DNA of 64,000 bases from Polaromonas sp. (lineage in GTDB: Bacteria; Pseudomonadota; Gammaproteobacteria; Burkholderiales; Burkholderiaceae_C), in assembly GCF_029945925.1 (NCBI RefSeq), contig NZ_JAQSDN010000065.1:29387-93386 (forward strand), read 5' to 3'. The notes under the pieces were generated by a model. That model made no database searches. It saw only the letters and a program-made list of their open reading frames with translations, and had not been told where the DNA came from. The translations under genes were made by a program, and so were the position numbers. Below, in pieces: positions 9,523 to 18,576 of this stretch (positions are counted from its first letter, which is position 1; the number at the start of each line of letters is the position of its first letter).

Positions 9523-10020
9523 TCAGGGCCTGGCGTCGTAGACGCTGGGGTCGGTGGTCAGTAGGTCCACGGGGTAACGCTTGCCAGCCAGGTAGTCTTC
9601 CATGCAGGTCAGCAACAAGGGACTGCGGTGCAAGTGAGCGCAAGCCCGGATCTCATCGGGGGTCATCCAGAGGGCGCGCACAATGCCTTCGTCCAGCGCC
9701 TGCCCGGCTACTTCCTCGCCCAGCGTGCCGCAAAAGGCAAAACGCAGGTAGGTGATGTCCAGCGGGATGTCCTGGCCAGGCATCGGTTTTTCGAAGCGCG
9801 ACATATAGATGCCCACCAGCGCCTGCGGTGTGAAGTGAAACGCGGTTTCCTCCAGCGTTTCCCGCGCGCAACCCTGGATCGGGTTTTCGCCCGGGTCCAG
9901 GTGGCCGGCCGGGTTGTTCAGGCGCAGGCCGTCCTGCGTGTGTTCCTCCACCAGCAGGAACCGGCCCTCGCGCTCGATGACGGCCGCGACCGTGACACTG
10001 GGTTTCCATCGTGTATTCAT
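9523..10020 (-). CDS. nudJ: Nudix hydrolase, NudJ-like phosphatase
   Basis: The protein has 165 residues and an intact Nudix box (GHLDPGENPIQGCARETLEE, matching G-x5-E-x7-RE-x2-EE). E. coli NudJ cleaves thiamine and nucleotide pyrophosphates, and its gene sits next to mnmA there as here. The start at ATG 10020 gives MNTRWKPSVTVAAVI, typical of the family; the upstream ATG at 10080 adds a Ser/Pro-rich leader without family resemblance. It probably shares a transcript with mnmA. Substrate specificity cannot be read from sequence. Confidence 0.88.
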   Translation of the reverse strand: MNTRWKPSVTVAAVIEREGRFLLVEEHTQDGLRLNNPAGHLDPGENPIQGCARETLEETAFHFTPQALVGIYMSRFEKPMPGQDIPLDITYLRFAFCGTLGEEVAGQALDEGIVRALWMTPDEIRACAHLHRSPLLLTCMEDYLAGKRYPVDLLTTDPSVYDARP

Positions 10021-10168
10021 CGCAGCATTATCCGTGGGCCACCTGTCCGGACTGAAGCCTGCGGGACTTCCAGAGAGCAACGCCCAGAAAAAAGCCGGGG
10101 AAACTCATGTAAGCTCGCTGACAGCTAACAATTTCACGTAGAACTACTTACGCAACGAGGAGACACCC

Positions 10169-11284
10169 ATGCGAATCGGGGTACCGGCCGAAATCACGGC
10201 GGGGGAAACACGCGTTGCCGTCACGCCCGAGACGGCCAAAAAACTCAAGGCCCAGGGCCACACCGTGTGCATCCAGTCGGGTGCCGGTGTGGCTGCCAGC
10301 GTGCCCGATGATGCCTATGTCGCCGCAGGTGCCGAGATCACCGATGCCGCCGGCGCCTATGCGTCCGACATCGTGCTCAAGGTGCGTTGCCCGCTGGACA
10401 GCGAAATTGGCCTGGCCAAGGCCGGCACGGTGCTGGTCGGCATGCTCAACCCGTTTGATGCCGCCGGCCTGCAGCGCCTGGCCGCCGCGCAACTGACGGC
10501 GTTTGCGCTGGAAGCCGCGCCGCGCACCAGCCGCGCGCAAAGCATGGACGTGCTTTCGTCGCAGGCCAACATCGCCGGCTACAAGGCCGTGATGATGGCC
10601 GCCGACAGCTACCAGCGCTTTTTCCCGATGCTGATGACCGCCGCCGGCACCGTCAAGGCCGCCCGCGTGGTGATTCTGGGCGTTGGCGTGGCCGGCCTGC
10701 AGGCGATTGCCACGGCCAAGCGCCTGGGCGCGGTGATCGAGGCCAGCGACGTGCGCCCCAGCGTCAAGGAGCAGGTCGAGTCGCTGGGCGGCAAGTTCAT
10801 CGACGTGCCCTATGAAACCGACGAAGAGCGCGAAGCGGCCGTCGGTGTCGGCGGGTATGCCAAACCGATGCCGCCAAGCTGGCTGGAGCGGCAAAAGGCC
10901 GAGGTCGCCAAACGCGTGGCCCAGGCCGATGTCGTGATCACTACCGCGCTGATTCCGGGCCGCGCCGCACCGGTGCTGGTGACCGAAGACATGGTCAAGG
11001 CCATGAAACCCGGCAGCGTGATTGTCGATCTGGCCGCGCCGCAAGGCGGCAACTGCCCGCTGACCGAACCCGGCAAAACCGTGGTCAAACACGGCGTCAC
11101 GCTGATCGGCGAGACCAATGTGCCCGCGCTGGTTGCCGCCGACGCCAGTGCGCTGTATGCGCGCAACCTGCTGGACTTCCTCAAGCTGGTCATCAGCAAG
11201 GAAGGCACGCTCAACATCGACCTGGAAGACGACATCGTGGCGGCCTGCCTGATGACGCAGTCCGGCGAAGTCAAGAAGAAATAA
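10169..11284 (+). CDS. pntAA: NAD(P) transhydrogenase subunit alpha part 1 (soluble NAD domain)
   Basis: This is the NAD(H)-binding domain I of the proton-pumping transhydrogenase, which reduces NADP+ with NADH at the expense of proton-motive force. The protein is 371 residues, starts [20 protein letters not shown] and has the dinucleotide fold [18 protein letters not shown] and mobile-loop region GGYAKPM. The membrane helices present in E. coli PntA are absent and are encoded by the next gene, so this is the three-gene form (AA, AB, B). GAGGAG lies 7-8 bases before the ATG. Confidence 0.96.
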   Translation: MRIGVPAEITAGETRVAVTPETAKKLKAQGHTVCIQSGAGVAASVPDDAYVAAGAEITDAAGAYASDIVLKVRCPLDSEIGLAKAGTVLVGMLNPFDAAGLQRLAAAQLTAFALEAAPRTSRAQSMDVLSSQANIAGYKAVMMAADSYQRFFPMLMTAAGTVKAARVVILGVGVAGLQAIATAKRLGAVIEASDVRPSVKEQVESLGGKFIDVPYETDEEREAAVGVGGYAKPMPPSWLERQKAEVAKRVAQADVVITTALIPGRAAPVLVTEDMVKAMKPGSVIVDLAAPQGGNCPLTEPGKTVVKHGVTLIGETNVPALVAADASALYARNLLDFLKLVISKEGTLNIDLEDDIVAACLMTQSGEVKKK

Positions 11285-11330
11285 CCATTCCAGGGCTGGC
11301 TGCCGAGCCGCCCGACCAGGAGAACAGACC

Positions 11331-11666
11331 ATGGATGCCGTGTCACCCACCATCATCAACCTCATCATTTTTGTGTTGGCCATTTACGTGGGTTACCACG
11401 TGGTCTGGACCGTCACGCCCGCCCTGCACACGCCGCTGATGGCGGTGACCAATGCGATTTCGGCGATTGTCATCGTCGGCGCCATGCTGGCCGCCGCGTT
11501 GACCGTCACGCCGCTGGGAAAAACCATGGGTGTGCTCGCCGTGGCGCTGGCTGCGGTCAATGTTTTCGGTGGTTTCCTGGTCACACGCCGCATGCTGGAG
11601 ATGTTCCGCAAGAAGGAAAAGAAAACCGTTGCGGCTGACGCAGCCGGCTCGGGAGCCGCCAAATGA
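11331..11666 (+). CDS. pntAB: NAD(P) transhydrogenase subunit alpha part 2 (membrane)
   Basis: The 111-residue protein consists almost wholly of three or four hydrophobic helices ([51 protein letters not shown]) and ends in a Lys-rich cytoplasmic tail. It supplies part of the proton channel. It starts 46 bases after pntAA, and its last codons overlap pntB by four bases (ATGA), indicating translational coupling. Confidence 0.95.
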   Translation: MDAVSPTIINLIIFVLAIYVGYHVVWTVTPALHTPLMAVTNAISAIVIVGAMLAAALTVTPLGKTMGVLAVALAAVNVFGGFLVTRRMLEMFRKKEKKTVAADAAGSGAAK

Positions 11667-13096
11667 GCATGAACCTTGTCACGCTGCTGTACCTGGTGGC
11701 TTCCGTCTGTTTCATCCAGGCGCTCAAGGGCCTGTCGCATCCGACCACTTCGATCCGCGGCAACCTGTTCGGCATGGTGGGCATGGCGATCGCCATCCTG
11801 ACCACCGGCGCCCTGATCGTGGAGCTCTCCGGCGGCAAGGCCTTCGGCATGGTGTACGTCCTGGGCGCCTTGCTGGTCGGTGGCACCGCCGGCACGATCA
11901 TGGCCAAACGTGTCGAGATGACCAAGATGCCCGAGCTGGTGGCCTTCATGCACAGCATGATCGGCCTGGCCGCGGTGTTCATCGCGGTCGCGGCCATGGC
12001 CGAGCCCGACGCCTTTGGCATCGTGGCGGCGGGCCTGCCCACGGCGGCGATTCCGGCCGGCAACCGGCTGGAGCTGTTTCTCGGCGCCGCCATCGGCGCG
12101 ATCACCTTCAGCGGCTCGGTGATTGCCTTCGGCAAGCTCAGCGGCAAATACAAGTTCCGCCTGTTCCAGGGCGCGCCGGTGACGTTTGCCGGCCAGCACA
12201 TGGTCAACCTGGTGCTGGGCATTGCCACGCTGGCGCTGGGCCTGGTCTTCATGTTCACCGGCAACTGGACGGCCTTTTTTGCGATGCTGGCCCTGTCCTT
12301 CGTGCTGGGCGTGCTGATCATCATCCCGATCGGCGGCGCCGACATGCCGGTCGTCGTGTCCATGCTCAACAGCTACTCGGGCTGGGCCGCGGCCGGCATC
12401 GGCTTTTCGCTGAACAACGCGATGCTGATTGTTGCCGGTTCGCTGGTGGGTTCGTCGGGCGCCATCCTGTCCTACATCATGTGCAAGGCGATGAACCGCT
12501 CCTTCTTCAACGTGATCCTGGGCGGCTTCGGCGGCGAGGCGGGCACGGCAGCCGCCGGTGCCAAGGAGCAGCGTCCGGTCAAGTCCGGCTCGGCCGACGA
12601 CGCGGCCTTCATCCTGGGCAATGCCGAAACCGTGATCATCGTGCCGGGTTATGGCCTGGCGGTGGCGCGTGCCCAGCATTCGGTCAAGGAACTCGCGCAA
12701 AAACTCACCGACCGTGGTGTCAACGTCAAGTACGCGATCCACCCGGTGGCCGGGCGCATGCCCGGCCACATGAACGTGCTGCTGGCCGAGGCCGAGGTGC
12801 CTTACGACCAGGTGTTTGAGATGGAAGACATCAACGCCGAGTTCGGCCAGGCCGACGTGGCCATCATTCTGGGCGCCAACGACGTGGTCAACCCGGCCGC
12901 CCACGTCAAGGGCAGCGCGATCTACGGCATGCCCATCCTCGAAGCCTACAAGGCCAAGACCGTCATCGTCAACAAACGTTCGATGGCCGCCGGGTATGCC
13001 GGCCTGGACAACGAGCTGTTCTACATGGACAAGACCATGATGGTCTTCGGCGACGCCAAGAAGGTCATTGAGGACATGGGCAAGGCGATTGAGTAA
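11663..13096 (+). CDS. pntB: NAD(P) transhydrogenase subunit beta
   Basis: The protein has 477 residues. About nine membrane helices (residues ~1-265) form the rest of the proton channel, and the C-terminal domain III (~300-477) binds NADP(H) ([49 protein letters not shown]). All features fit a complete PntB. Together with pntAA and pntAB it makes the NADPH-generating transhydrogenase of the inner membrane. Confidence 0.97.
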   Translation: MSMNLVTLLYLVASVCFIQALKGLSHPTTSIRGNLFGMVGMAIAILTTGALIVELSGGKAFGMVYVLGALLVGGTAGTIMAKRVEMTKMPELVAFMHSMIGLAAVFIAVAAMAEPDAFGIVAAGLPTAAIPAGNRLELFLGAAIGAITFSGSVIAFGKLSGKYKFRLFQGAPVTFAGQHMVNLVLGIATLALGLVFMFTGNWTAFFAMLALSFVLGVLIIIPIGGADMPVVVSMLNSYSGWAAAGIGFSLNNAMLIVAGSLVGSSGAILSYIMCKAMNRSFFNVILGGFGGEAGTAAAGAKEQRPVKSGSADDAAFILGNAETVIIVPGYGLAVARAQHSVKELAQKLTDRGVNVKYAIHPVAGRMPGHMNVLLAEAEVPYDQVFEMEDINAEFGQADVAIILGANDVVNPAAHVKGSAIYGMPILEAYKAKTVIVNKRSMAAGYAGLDNELFYMDKTMMVFGDAKKVIEDMGKAIE

Positions 13097-13146
13097 TCCG
13101 TTGACCTTCGACCGTTGACGGTTTTTTCCGCGCAAAAGACATGAAC

Positions 13147-13189
13147 CAGAGGGGCTTTCCCTCTGATTTGGCCGTTTCCTAGGGAAAAC
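13147..13189. promoter_or_regulatory. Two adjacent inverted repeats between pntB and fadD
   Basis: CAGAGGG-GCTTT-CCCTCTG (13147-13165) is a perfect 7-bp inverted repeat, and GTTTCCTAGGGAAAAC (13174-13189) is a near-palindrome with GTTT and AAAC arms. They lie about 75-115 bases upstream of fadD. The first could be part of a pntB terminator and the second an operator for a TetR-type fatty-acid regulator. The role is not established. Confidence 0.35.
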
Positions 13190-13262
13190 GCAATAGCCCC
13201 GCAGAGGGTCGCGCCACGACAATCCGTGGCAGTTGTTCAATCGTCATCTGGAGAAGACAAGC

Positions 13263-14951
13263 ATGAATGCATCCACCATAGACCGACCCTGGCTGAGCGC
13301 CTACCCCCCGGGCGTTCCTGCCGACATCGATGCGTCCCAGTACGCCTCGCTGGTGGCCCTGATGGAAGAAAGCTTCGCCAAGAACGCCAGCGCCGTCGCC
13401 TACAGCTTCATGGGCAAGGAGGTCACCTTCGGCCAGACCGACAGCCTGTCGCAGGCGTTCGCGGCTTACCTGCAGGGGCTGGGGCTGGTCAAGGGCGACC
13501 GTGTGGCCATCATGATGCCCAATGTGCCGCAATACCCGGTGACGGTGGCCGCCATCCTGCGCGCCGGCTTTGTGGTGGTCAATGTCAATCCGCTGTACAC
13601 CCCGCGCGAGCTCGAGCACCAGCTCAAGGACTCCGGCGCCAAGGCGATTGTCATCATCGAAAACTTCGCCAACACGCTGGAACAGTGCATTGCGAATACG
13701 CCGGTCAAACATGTGGTGCTCACGGCCATGGGTGACCAGCTTGGCGTGCTCAAGGGCGCGCTGGTCAATTACGTGGTTCGCAACGTCAAGAAAATGGTGC
13801 CGGCCTTCAATCTGCCGGGTGCCGTGCGTTTCAATGACGCGGTGGCCCAGGGCACGCGCGGCAGCCTCAAGCGGCCCGACATCAAGCCCGACGACGTGGC
13901 CGTGCTGCAGTACACCGGCGGCACCACCGGTGTTTCCAAGGGCGCCGTGCTGCTGCACCGCAATGTGATTGCCAACGTGCTGCAGTCCGAAGCCTGGAAC
14001 GGCCCGGCCATGGGCGGCATGGCGCCGGGTGTGCAGCCGACCTATGTCTGCGCGCTGCCGCTTTACCACATCTTCGCGTTCACCGTGAACATGATGCTGG
14101 GCATGCGCACCGGCGGCAAGAACATCCTGATCCCGAACCCACGCGACCTGCCGGCCGTGCTCAAGGAGCTGTCCAAACACAAGGTGCACAGCTTCCCGGC
14201 GGTCAACACGCTGTTCAACGGCTTGGCCAACCACCCCGACTTCAACACTGTGGACTGGTCGCACCTCAAGGTCTCGCTGGGCGGCGGCATGGCGGTGACC
14301 GGCGCCGTCGCCAAGCTGTGGCTGGAAAAAACCGGCTGCCCGATCTGTGAAGGTTACGGCCTGTCCGAGACCTCGCCATCGGCCAGCTGCAACCCGACCA
14401 ACAGCAAGGCCTTCACCGGCACCATCGGCGTGCCGATTCCCGGCACCTACTTCAAGCTGCTCGACGACGACGGCAACGAAGTGCCGGCGGGCCAGCCCGG
14501 CGAGATCGCCATCAAGGGCCCGCAGGTGATGGCCGGCTACTGGCAGCGTCCCGACGAAACCGCCAAGGTCATGACGCCCGACGGCTACTTCAAGTCCGGC
14601 GACATCGGCATCGTCGATGAGCGCGGCTTCTTCAAAATCGTGGACCGCAAGAAGGACATGATTCTCGTCAGCGGTTTCAATGTCTACCCGAACGAGGTCG
14701 AAGACGTGGTCTCCGGCATGGAAGGCGTGATGGAATGCGCCTGCGTCGGCGTGGCGGACGACAAGTCGGGCGAGGCCGTCAAGCTGGTCATCGTCAAGAA
14801 GAACCCCGACCTGACCGAAGCCCAGGTGCGCGAGTTCTGCAAGACCAACCTGACCGGCTACAAGCAGCCCAAGGTGGTGGAGTTCCGCACGGACCTGCCC
14901 AAAACCCCGGTCGGCAAGATCTTGCGCCGGGAGCTGCGCGACAAGAAGTGA
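13263..14951 (+). CDS. fadD: Long-chain fatty acid-CoA ligase
   Basis: The enzyme activates fatty acids to acyl-CoA through an acyl-adenylate. It has 562 residues and the AMP-binding P-loop-like motif YTGGTTGVSKGAVL at ~residue 219, followed by VNTLFNGLANHPDF, the adenylate motif GYGLSETSP, the hinge DIGIVDERGFFKIVDRKKDM and the C-terminal catalytic Lys region PKTPVGKILRRELR. The start at ATG 13263 has GGAGA nearby; an in-frame ATG 30 bases upstream lacks a site. It is followed by a strong intrinsic terminator and is probably monocistronic. Confidence 0.94.
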   Translation: MNASTIDRPWLSAYPPGVPADIDASQYASLVALMEESFAKNASAVAYSFMGKEVTFGQTDSLSQAFAAYLQGLGLVKGDRVAIMMPNVPQYPVTVAAILRAGFVVVNVNPLYTPRELEHQLKDSGAKAIVIIENFANTLEQCIANTPVKHVVLTAMGDQLGVLKGALVNYVVRNVKKMVPAFNLPGAVRFNDAVAQGTRGSLKRPDIKPDDVAVLQYTGGTTGVSKGAVLLHRNVIANVLQSEAWNGPAMGGMAPGVQPTYVCALPLYHIFAFTVNMMLGMRTGGKNILIPNPRDLPAVLKELSKHKVHSFPAVNTLFNGLANHPDFNTVDWSHLKVSLGGGMAVTGAVAKLWLEKTGCPICEGYGLSETSPSASCNPTNSKAFTGTIGVPIPGTYFKLLDDDGNEVPAGQPGEIAIKGPQVMAGYWQRPDETAKVMTPDGYFKSGDIGIVDERGFFKIVDRKKDMILVSGFNVYPNEVEDVVSGMEGVMECACVGVADDKSGEAVKLVIVKKNPDLTEAQVREFCKTNLTGYKQPKVVEFRTDLPKTPVGKILRRELRDKK

Positions 14952-15057
14952 GACAAAGTCTTGCCTCTTTCAGCGCAGGCTGACAACTGCCCTGCTGGCA
15001 GGGCTTGTCATGCCGGAGCTACAAGAAGTAAGCCCGGCCTGGCCGGTGCAGATCAAG

Positions 15058-15079
15058 GGCGGCTCGGGCCGCCTTTTTT
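15058..15079 (+). terminator. Intrinsic terminator after fadD
   Basis: A GGCGGC / GCCGCC stem with a TCGG tetraloop is followed directly by six T residues. It lies about 105 bases after the fadD stop and just before mtnN. Confidence 0.85.
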
Positions 15080-15112
15080 CATGTGTGCTCCGGTTCAGGC
15101 AAACTCGCAGCC

Positions 15113-15871
15113 ATGAACCGCACCGCCATCCTCAGCGCCCTTCCTGACGAGCAGCAGGGCCTGCTCGAACTGCTGCAACAGGCACAGAAAACCAGCCATG
15201 CCGGCCGTGACTTCTGGCAGGGCGTGCTGCATGGCCAGCCCGTCGTGCTGGCATTGTCGAAAATCGGCAAGGTCGCCGCCGCCACCACGGCCACCGCGCT
15301 GATCGAGCGCTTCGGTGTGCAGCGCATGGTGTTCACCGGTGTGGCCGGGGGGCTGGGCGCCGGTGTGCGGGTGGGCGACGTCGTGATCGCCACCGATTTT
15401 TTGCAGCACGACCTGGATGTGTCGCCGCTGTTTCCCCGCTACGAGGTGCCGTTCTACGGCAAGGCGTGTTTCGGCAGCGACACGGCCCTGACGGCCCGTC
15501 TTCACGCGGCGGCCTGTGATGCGCTGGCTGCGGCGGAAACGCACCGGCCGGCGCGGCAGTTTGCGGACGCCCGCGTTCATAGCGGGCTGCTGGCCAGTGG
15601 CGACCGCTTTGTTTCCGGGGCCGCTGAATCGTCCTCCTTGCGGGCCACGCTGGCCGGGGCCGGGCATGAGGTGCTGGCCGTCGAAATGGAGGGTGCTGCG
15701 GTCGCCCAGGTCTGCCTGGACTACGGCGTGCCGTTTGCCGCCATGCGCACCATTTCCGACCGGGCCGATGACAGCGCGCATGTTGATTTTTCAAGCTTTG
15801 TCGAGCAGGTGGCCAGCCAGTATGCGCGGGCGATCATGGAGCGGTTTTTACTTTCGCTATCAATAAAGTAG
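15113..15871 (+). CDS. mtnN: 5'-methylthioadenosine/S-adenosylhomocysteine nucleosidase
   Basis: The enzyme cleaves adenine from MTA, SAH and 5'-deoxyadenosine. The protein has 252 residues. It starts MNRTAILSALPDEQ, contains the phosphorylase-fold glycine-rich motif FTGVAGGLGAGVRVGDVVIA, the nucleoside-binding VEMEGAAVAQV and the catalytic-Asp motif ISDRADDSA. The start at ATG 15113 gives the canonical N-terminus; CAAACT 7 bases upstream could be a -10 box of a nearly leaderless transcript. Oddly, the last codons and the TAG stop (LSIK-stop) lie inside a dispersed repeat element. Confidence 0.93.
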   Translation: MNRTAILSALPDEQQGLLELLQQAQKTSHAGRDFWQGVLHGQPVVLALSKIGKVAAATTATALIERFGVQRMVFTGVAGGLGAGVRVGDVVIATDFLQHDLDVSPLFPRYEVPFYGKACFGSDTALTARLHAAACDALAAAETHRPARQFADARVHSGLLASGDRFVSGAAESSSLRATLAGAGHEVLAVEMEGAAVAQVCLDYGVPFAAMRTISDRADDSAHVDFSSFVEQVASQYARAIMERFLLSLSIK

Positions 15872-15911
15872 CTGTCGGCGCCCGCAGTGTAAGGGCGCGT
15901 TGCCGATTTGA
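15856..15911 (+). repeat. Dispersed AGCTAT element, copy 2, supplies the mtnN stop codon
   Basis: GCTATCAATAAAGTAGCTG is followed by a GGCGCCCGC stretch, AAGGGCGCG and a GATTTGACT end. The TAG at 15869-15871 that ends mtnN lies within the AAGTAGCTG arm. Confidence 0.7.
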
Positions 15912-15921
15912 CTGGAAAGCA

Positions 15922-16186
15922 CAGCTTCCTCGGGGGGGCAGGGAGCTACATGCCGTGAGCAACCCTGGGCGCTCTTCAGACCAGCCGGGGCCGCGGATCT
16001 GGCTCTGCCAGTCCGCAGGCGCAGCGGCCCCCTCGGTGAGGGAGTTACATGCAGTGGGGCGAGCGTGGGGACTCTTCATACCAGCCGGGGCCGCGGATCT
16101 GGCTCTGCCAGTCCGCAGGCGCAGCGGCCCCCCCCGGGGGGCAGGGAGCTACACGCAGTGAGCGACCGTGGGGGCCTTATTTCAAC
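15922..16186. repeat. GC-rich ~100 bp repeat, two and a half tandem copies
   Basis: Units starting CCAGCCGGGGCCGCGGATCT occur at 15981 and again exactly 100 bases later at 16081, with more than 50 consecutive identical bases. A partial unit precedes them. Related copies occur at 22331-22423 and 59399-59502. The stretch lies between the convergent mtnN and corA genes and contains no gene. Confidence 0.8.
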
Positions 16187-17163
16187 CAGCCGCGCCGCCG
16201 GAAGTACCACATCGGCAGCACGGCGCTTGCGGCCATCAGCGCCAGCGCATAGGGGTAGCCCAGGGCCCAGTCGAGTTCGGGCATGAGTTTGAAGTTCATG
16301 CCGTACACGCTGGCAATCAGCGTGGGCGGCAGCAGGGCAACGCTGGCCACCGAGAAGATCTTGATGATCTTGTTCTGGTTGATGTTGATGAAACCAACCG
16401 TGGCATCCATCAGGAAGTTGATCTTGTCGAAGAGAAAAGCCGTGTGGGAGTCCAGCGAGTCGATGTCACGCAGAATCTGGCGCGCCTCCTCGAACTGTTC
16501 GCTGCTCAGCATCTTGCTGCGCATCATGAAACTCACGGCGCGGCGCGTGTCCATCACATTGCGGCGGATGCGTCCGCTCAGGTCCTCGTGCCTGGCGATG
16601 GCGCCCAGCACCTCGCCGGCCATCACGTCCGTCACATCGCCGGACAGCACCTTGGTGCTGACTTTTTCAAGGTCGATGTAAATGCCTTCGAGGGTGTCGG
16701 CCGAGTATTCGGCATCGGCGTCGAACAGCTTGAGCAGCACTTCCTTGGCGTCTTCGATCAGGCCCGGCGCCCGGCGCGCGCGCATGCGCAGCAGGCGGAA
16801 CACCGGCACGTCCTCGTCGTGGATCGAAAACAGCACGCCCTTGCTCTTGAGGTTGTCATTGACCAGGTTCAGGATGAAGGCGACCCGCACGGTGCGGGGC
16901 TCCTCGTCGTCGGCAATCAGGAAGTCCGAGCGGATGTGCAGCTCGCCGTTGTCTTCCTCGTAAAAGCGCGCGGACTCCTCGATGTCCTCGTCCATCACGT
17001 CTTCGGGAATCGACAGGCCGTAATACTGCTTGATCCAGCGTTTTTCTTCCAGCGTGGGTGATTCGAGGTCGACCCAGATCGGCTGGAACCGGGAGAGTTC
17101 CTCCAGGGATTCGATCTCTTCCTGGAACAGGCGCCCGTTGGCGAGCGTGAAAATATTGAGCAT
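16177..17163 (-). CDS. corA: Magnesium/cobalt transport protein CorA
   Basis: This is a pentameric inner-membrane Mg2+ channel of 328 residues. The large cytoplasmic domain is rich in acidic and charged residues. Two C-terminal membrane helices are joined by the signature loop: ASVYGMNFKLMPELDWALGYP holds the GMN motif with an acidic loop after it. It ends in RRRGWLK. The start MLNIFTLANGRLFQEE at 17163 fits the family. Confidence 0.95.
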   Translation of the reverse strand: MLNIFTLANGRLFQEEIESLEELSRFQPIWVDLESPTLEEKRWIKQYYGLSIPEDVMDEDIEESARFYEEDNGELHIRSDFLIADDEEPRTVRVAFILNLVNDNLKSKGVLFSIHDEDVPVFRLLRMRARRAPGLIEDAKEVLLKLFDADAEYSADTLEGIYIDLEKVSTKVLSGDVTDVMAGEVLGAIARHEDLSGRIRRNVMDTRRAVSFMMRSKMLSSEQFEEARQILRDIDSLDSHTAFLFDKINFLMDATVGFININQNKIIKIFSVASVALLPPTLIASVYGMNFKLMPELDWALGYPYALALMAASAVLPMWYFRRRGWLK

Positions 17164-17572
17164 GACTGGCTCCCAATCGGTTTGGGGGCGCCGGCACCGG
17201 GCAGGCGTCTGCCCGGCATTGGCGGGGTTGTGGATGGTGGCATCGCTTTCAACCCCGGGATGACGCTGGCGTCAGTCTGCGGTGTTGAAAGCTAGCGACT
17301 GGGGCTGCTTTCCAAGGATTTCTCCGTATTGACCAAGCTGCGATTATGGCATTTTGGCCCGGATTTCACTACCTGTTCCGGCCTGCCGCCTGGTTCCCGC
17401 CGCAGGGTCAAGGACCATTCCCGACCGTTTCATTTTTTGTTGCGATGCACGGTTGCGTTTGCCCCGGTTCGGGCGCATAGTGAAAACAAGAGAGTTGTCC
17501 GTCCGCCGCCCGGCAGGCCTGCCAAAGCGGTGTTTTTAACCCCCCCTCCAGCCATGGAAAAGGAGTCTCTTT
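17164..17572. other. 409-base intergenic region between divergent corA and hpf
   Basis: No gene is supported here. It must carry the promoters for corA (leftward) and hpf (rightward). A weak sigma70-like pair, TTGCGT (17453) and CATAGT (17476), has 17-base spacing. A perfect 12-base palindrome GGCAGGCCTGCC lies at 17512-17523. In many betaproteobacteria rpoN precedes hpf, but no rpoN is present here. Confidence 0.4.
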
Positions 17573-17902
17573 ATGAATTTGACGATCAGCGGTCACCACC
17601 TTGAAGTTACCCCCGCCTTGCGCGGTTATGTGACCAGCAAACTGGATCGGATTACGCGGCATTTTGATCAGGTGGTGGATGTCAAGGTTCTGTTGACGGT
17701 GGATAACATGAAGGAAAAGGAGTTGCGCCAGAGAGCCGAGTGCAATGTCCATGTCAAGGGACGGGACCTGTTCGCCGAAAGTTCGCATGCTGACCTGTAT
17801 GCAGCGGTTGATGAACTCGCTGACAAGCTGGACCGTCAGGTCGGCCGCTACAAGACCAAAACCCAGGATCACCACCACGCGACTGCCAAGCGGGAGATGT
17901 AA
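17573..17902 (+). CDS. hpf: Ribosome hibernation promoting factor, short form
   Basis: The 109-residue protein starts [20 protein letters not shown] and is of the short HPF/RaiA type that binds 30S subunits in stationary phase. The beta-alpha fold region ([31 protein letters not shown]) and the Asp/Glu-rich helix [17 protein letters not shown] are present. There is no C-terminal dimerisation domain, so 100S formation would need RMF or a second factor. A strong AAGGAG lies upstream of the ATG. An intrinsic terminator separates it from ptsN. Confidence 0.94.
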   Translation: MNLTISGHHLEVTPALRGYVTSKLDRITRHFDQVVDVKVLLTVDNMKEKELRQRAECNVHVKGRDLFAESSHADLYAAVDELADKLDRQVGRYKTKTQDHHHATAKREM

Positions 17903-17971
17903 GCGACGCCGCAGACGGCGGCTGGCGCAACATGCCACCCCGTGCTGCCTCCAGTCCTCCCCTTCCGGAAG

Positions 17972-17999
17972 GCCGCCTGTGCCCTCAGGCGGCTTTTTT
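17972..17999 (+). terminator. Intrinsic terminator after hpf
   Basis: A perfect 8-bp stem GCCGCCTG / CAGGCGGC with a six-base loop is followed by six T residues. It lies 70 bases after the hpf stop and 60 before ptsN. Confidence 0.88.
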
Positions 18000-18058
18000 A
18001 TGGCCCGGATGGCCGCCATGCACACGAAAGTGCATAATTCGGCGACTCCAACCTTGTT

Positions 18059-18532
18059 ATGAACCGTCTTTCGCAAATATTGCCCCCTACCCAGGTTCTG
18101 GTCAGTGTCGAGGCCACCAGCAAGAAGCGTGCTTTTGAAGAAGCCGGTCTGCTGTTTGAGAACCTGCATGGCCTGAACCGGGCGCTGATCACCGACAGCC
18201 TCTTCGCGCGTGAGCGTCTGGGCTCGACCGGGCTGGGCCATGGCGTGGCGATTCCGCACGGACGCATCAAGGGTTTAAAGGCCCCGATGGCGGCTGTGTT
18301 CCAGTTGCACGCCCCGATCGGCTTTGATGCCCCTGACGAGCAGGCCGTGGGCCTGCTGATTTTCCTGCTGGTGCCCGAAGCGGCCACCCAGAAACACCTC
18401 GAGATCCTGTCCGAAATTGCCGAACTGCTCAGCGACAGCGCCCTGCGCGAGCGGCTCAAGGCCAGCACCGACGCGGCTGCGCTGCACCAGCTGATTGCCT
18501 CCTGGCAGTCCAGCCACGCTGTCAGCCCCTGA
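18059..18532 (+). CDS. ptsN: PTS IIA-like nitrogen-regulatory protein PtsN (EIIA-Ntr)
   Basis: The cytoplasmic regulator has 157 residues and the phosphorylated His67 in [14 protein letters not shown]. The fold continues through [20 protein letters not shown] and [18 protein letters not shown]. It acts at the end of the PTS-Ntr phosphorelay and in other bacteria modulates potassium uptake and nitrogen metabolism. hprK follows after 44 bases. CATAAT (18031) may be the -10 box of its promoter. Confidence 0.95.
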   Translation: MNRLSQILPPTQVLVSVEATSKKRAFEEAGLLFENLHGLNRALITDSLFARERLGSTGLGHGVAIPHGRIKGLKAPMAAVFQLHAPIGFDAPDEQAVGLLIFLLVPEAATQKHLEILSEIAELLSDSALRERLKASTDAAALHQLIASWQSSHAVSP

Positions 18533-18576
18533 CCCGCGCGCGTGACCGTGACGCAGATTTTCCCCTCCCCAGCGGC

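Noticed and set aside
10148-11383. A 411-codon open frame opposite pntAA
   Set aside because: It is an antisense shadow of a clear transhydrogenase gene in high-GC DNA; the translation is His/Gly/Arg-rich with no family resemblance.
11393-13240. A 615-codon open frame opposite pntAB-pntB
   Set aside because: It is His/Asp/Gln-rich shadow coding with no domain; the plus-strand genes are complete.
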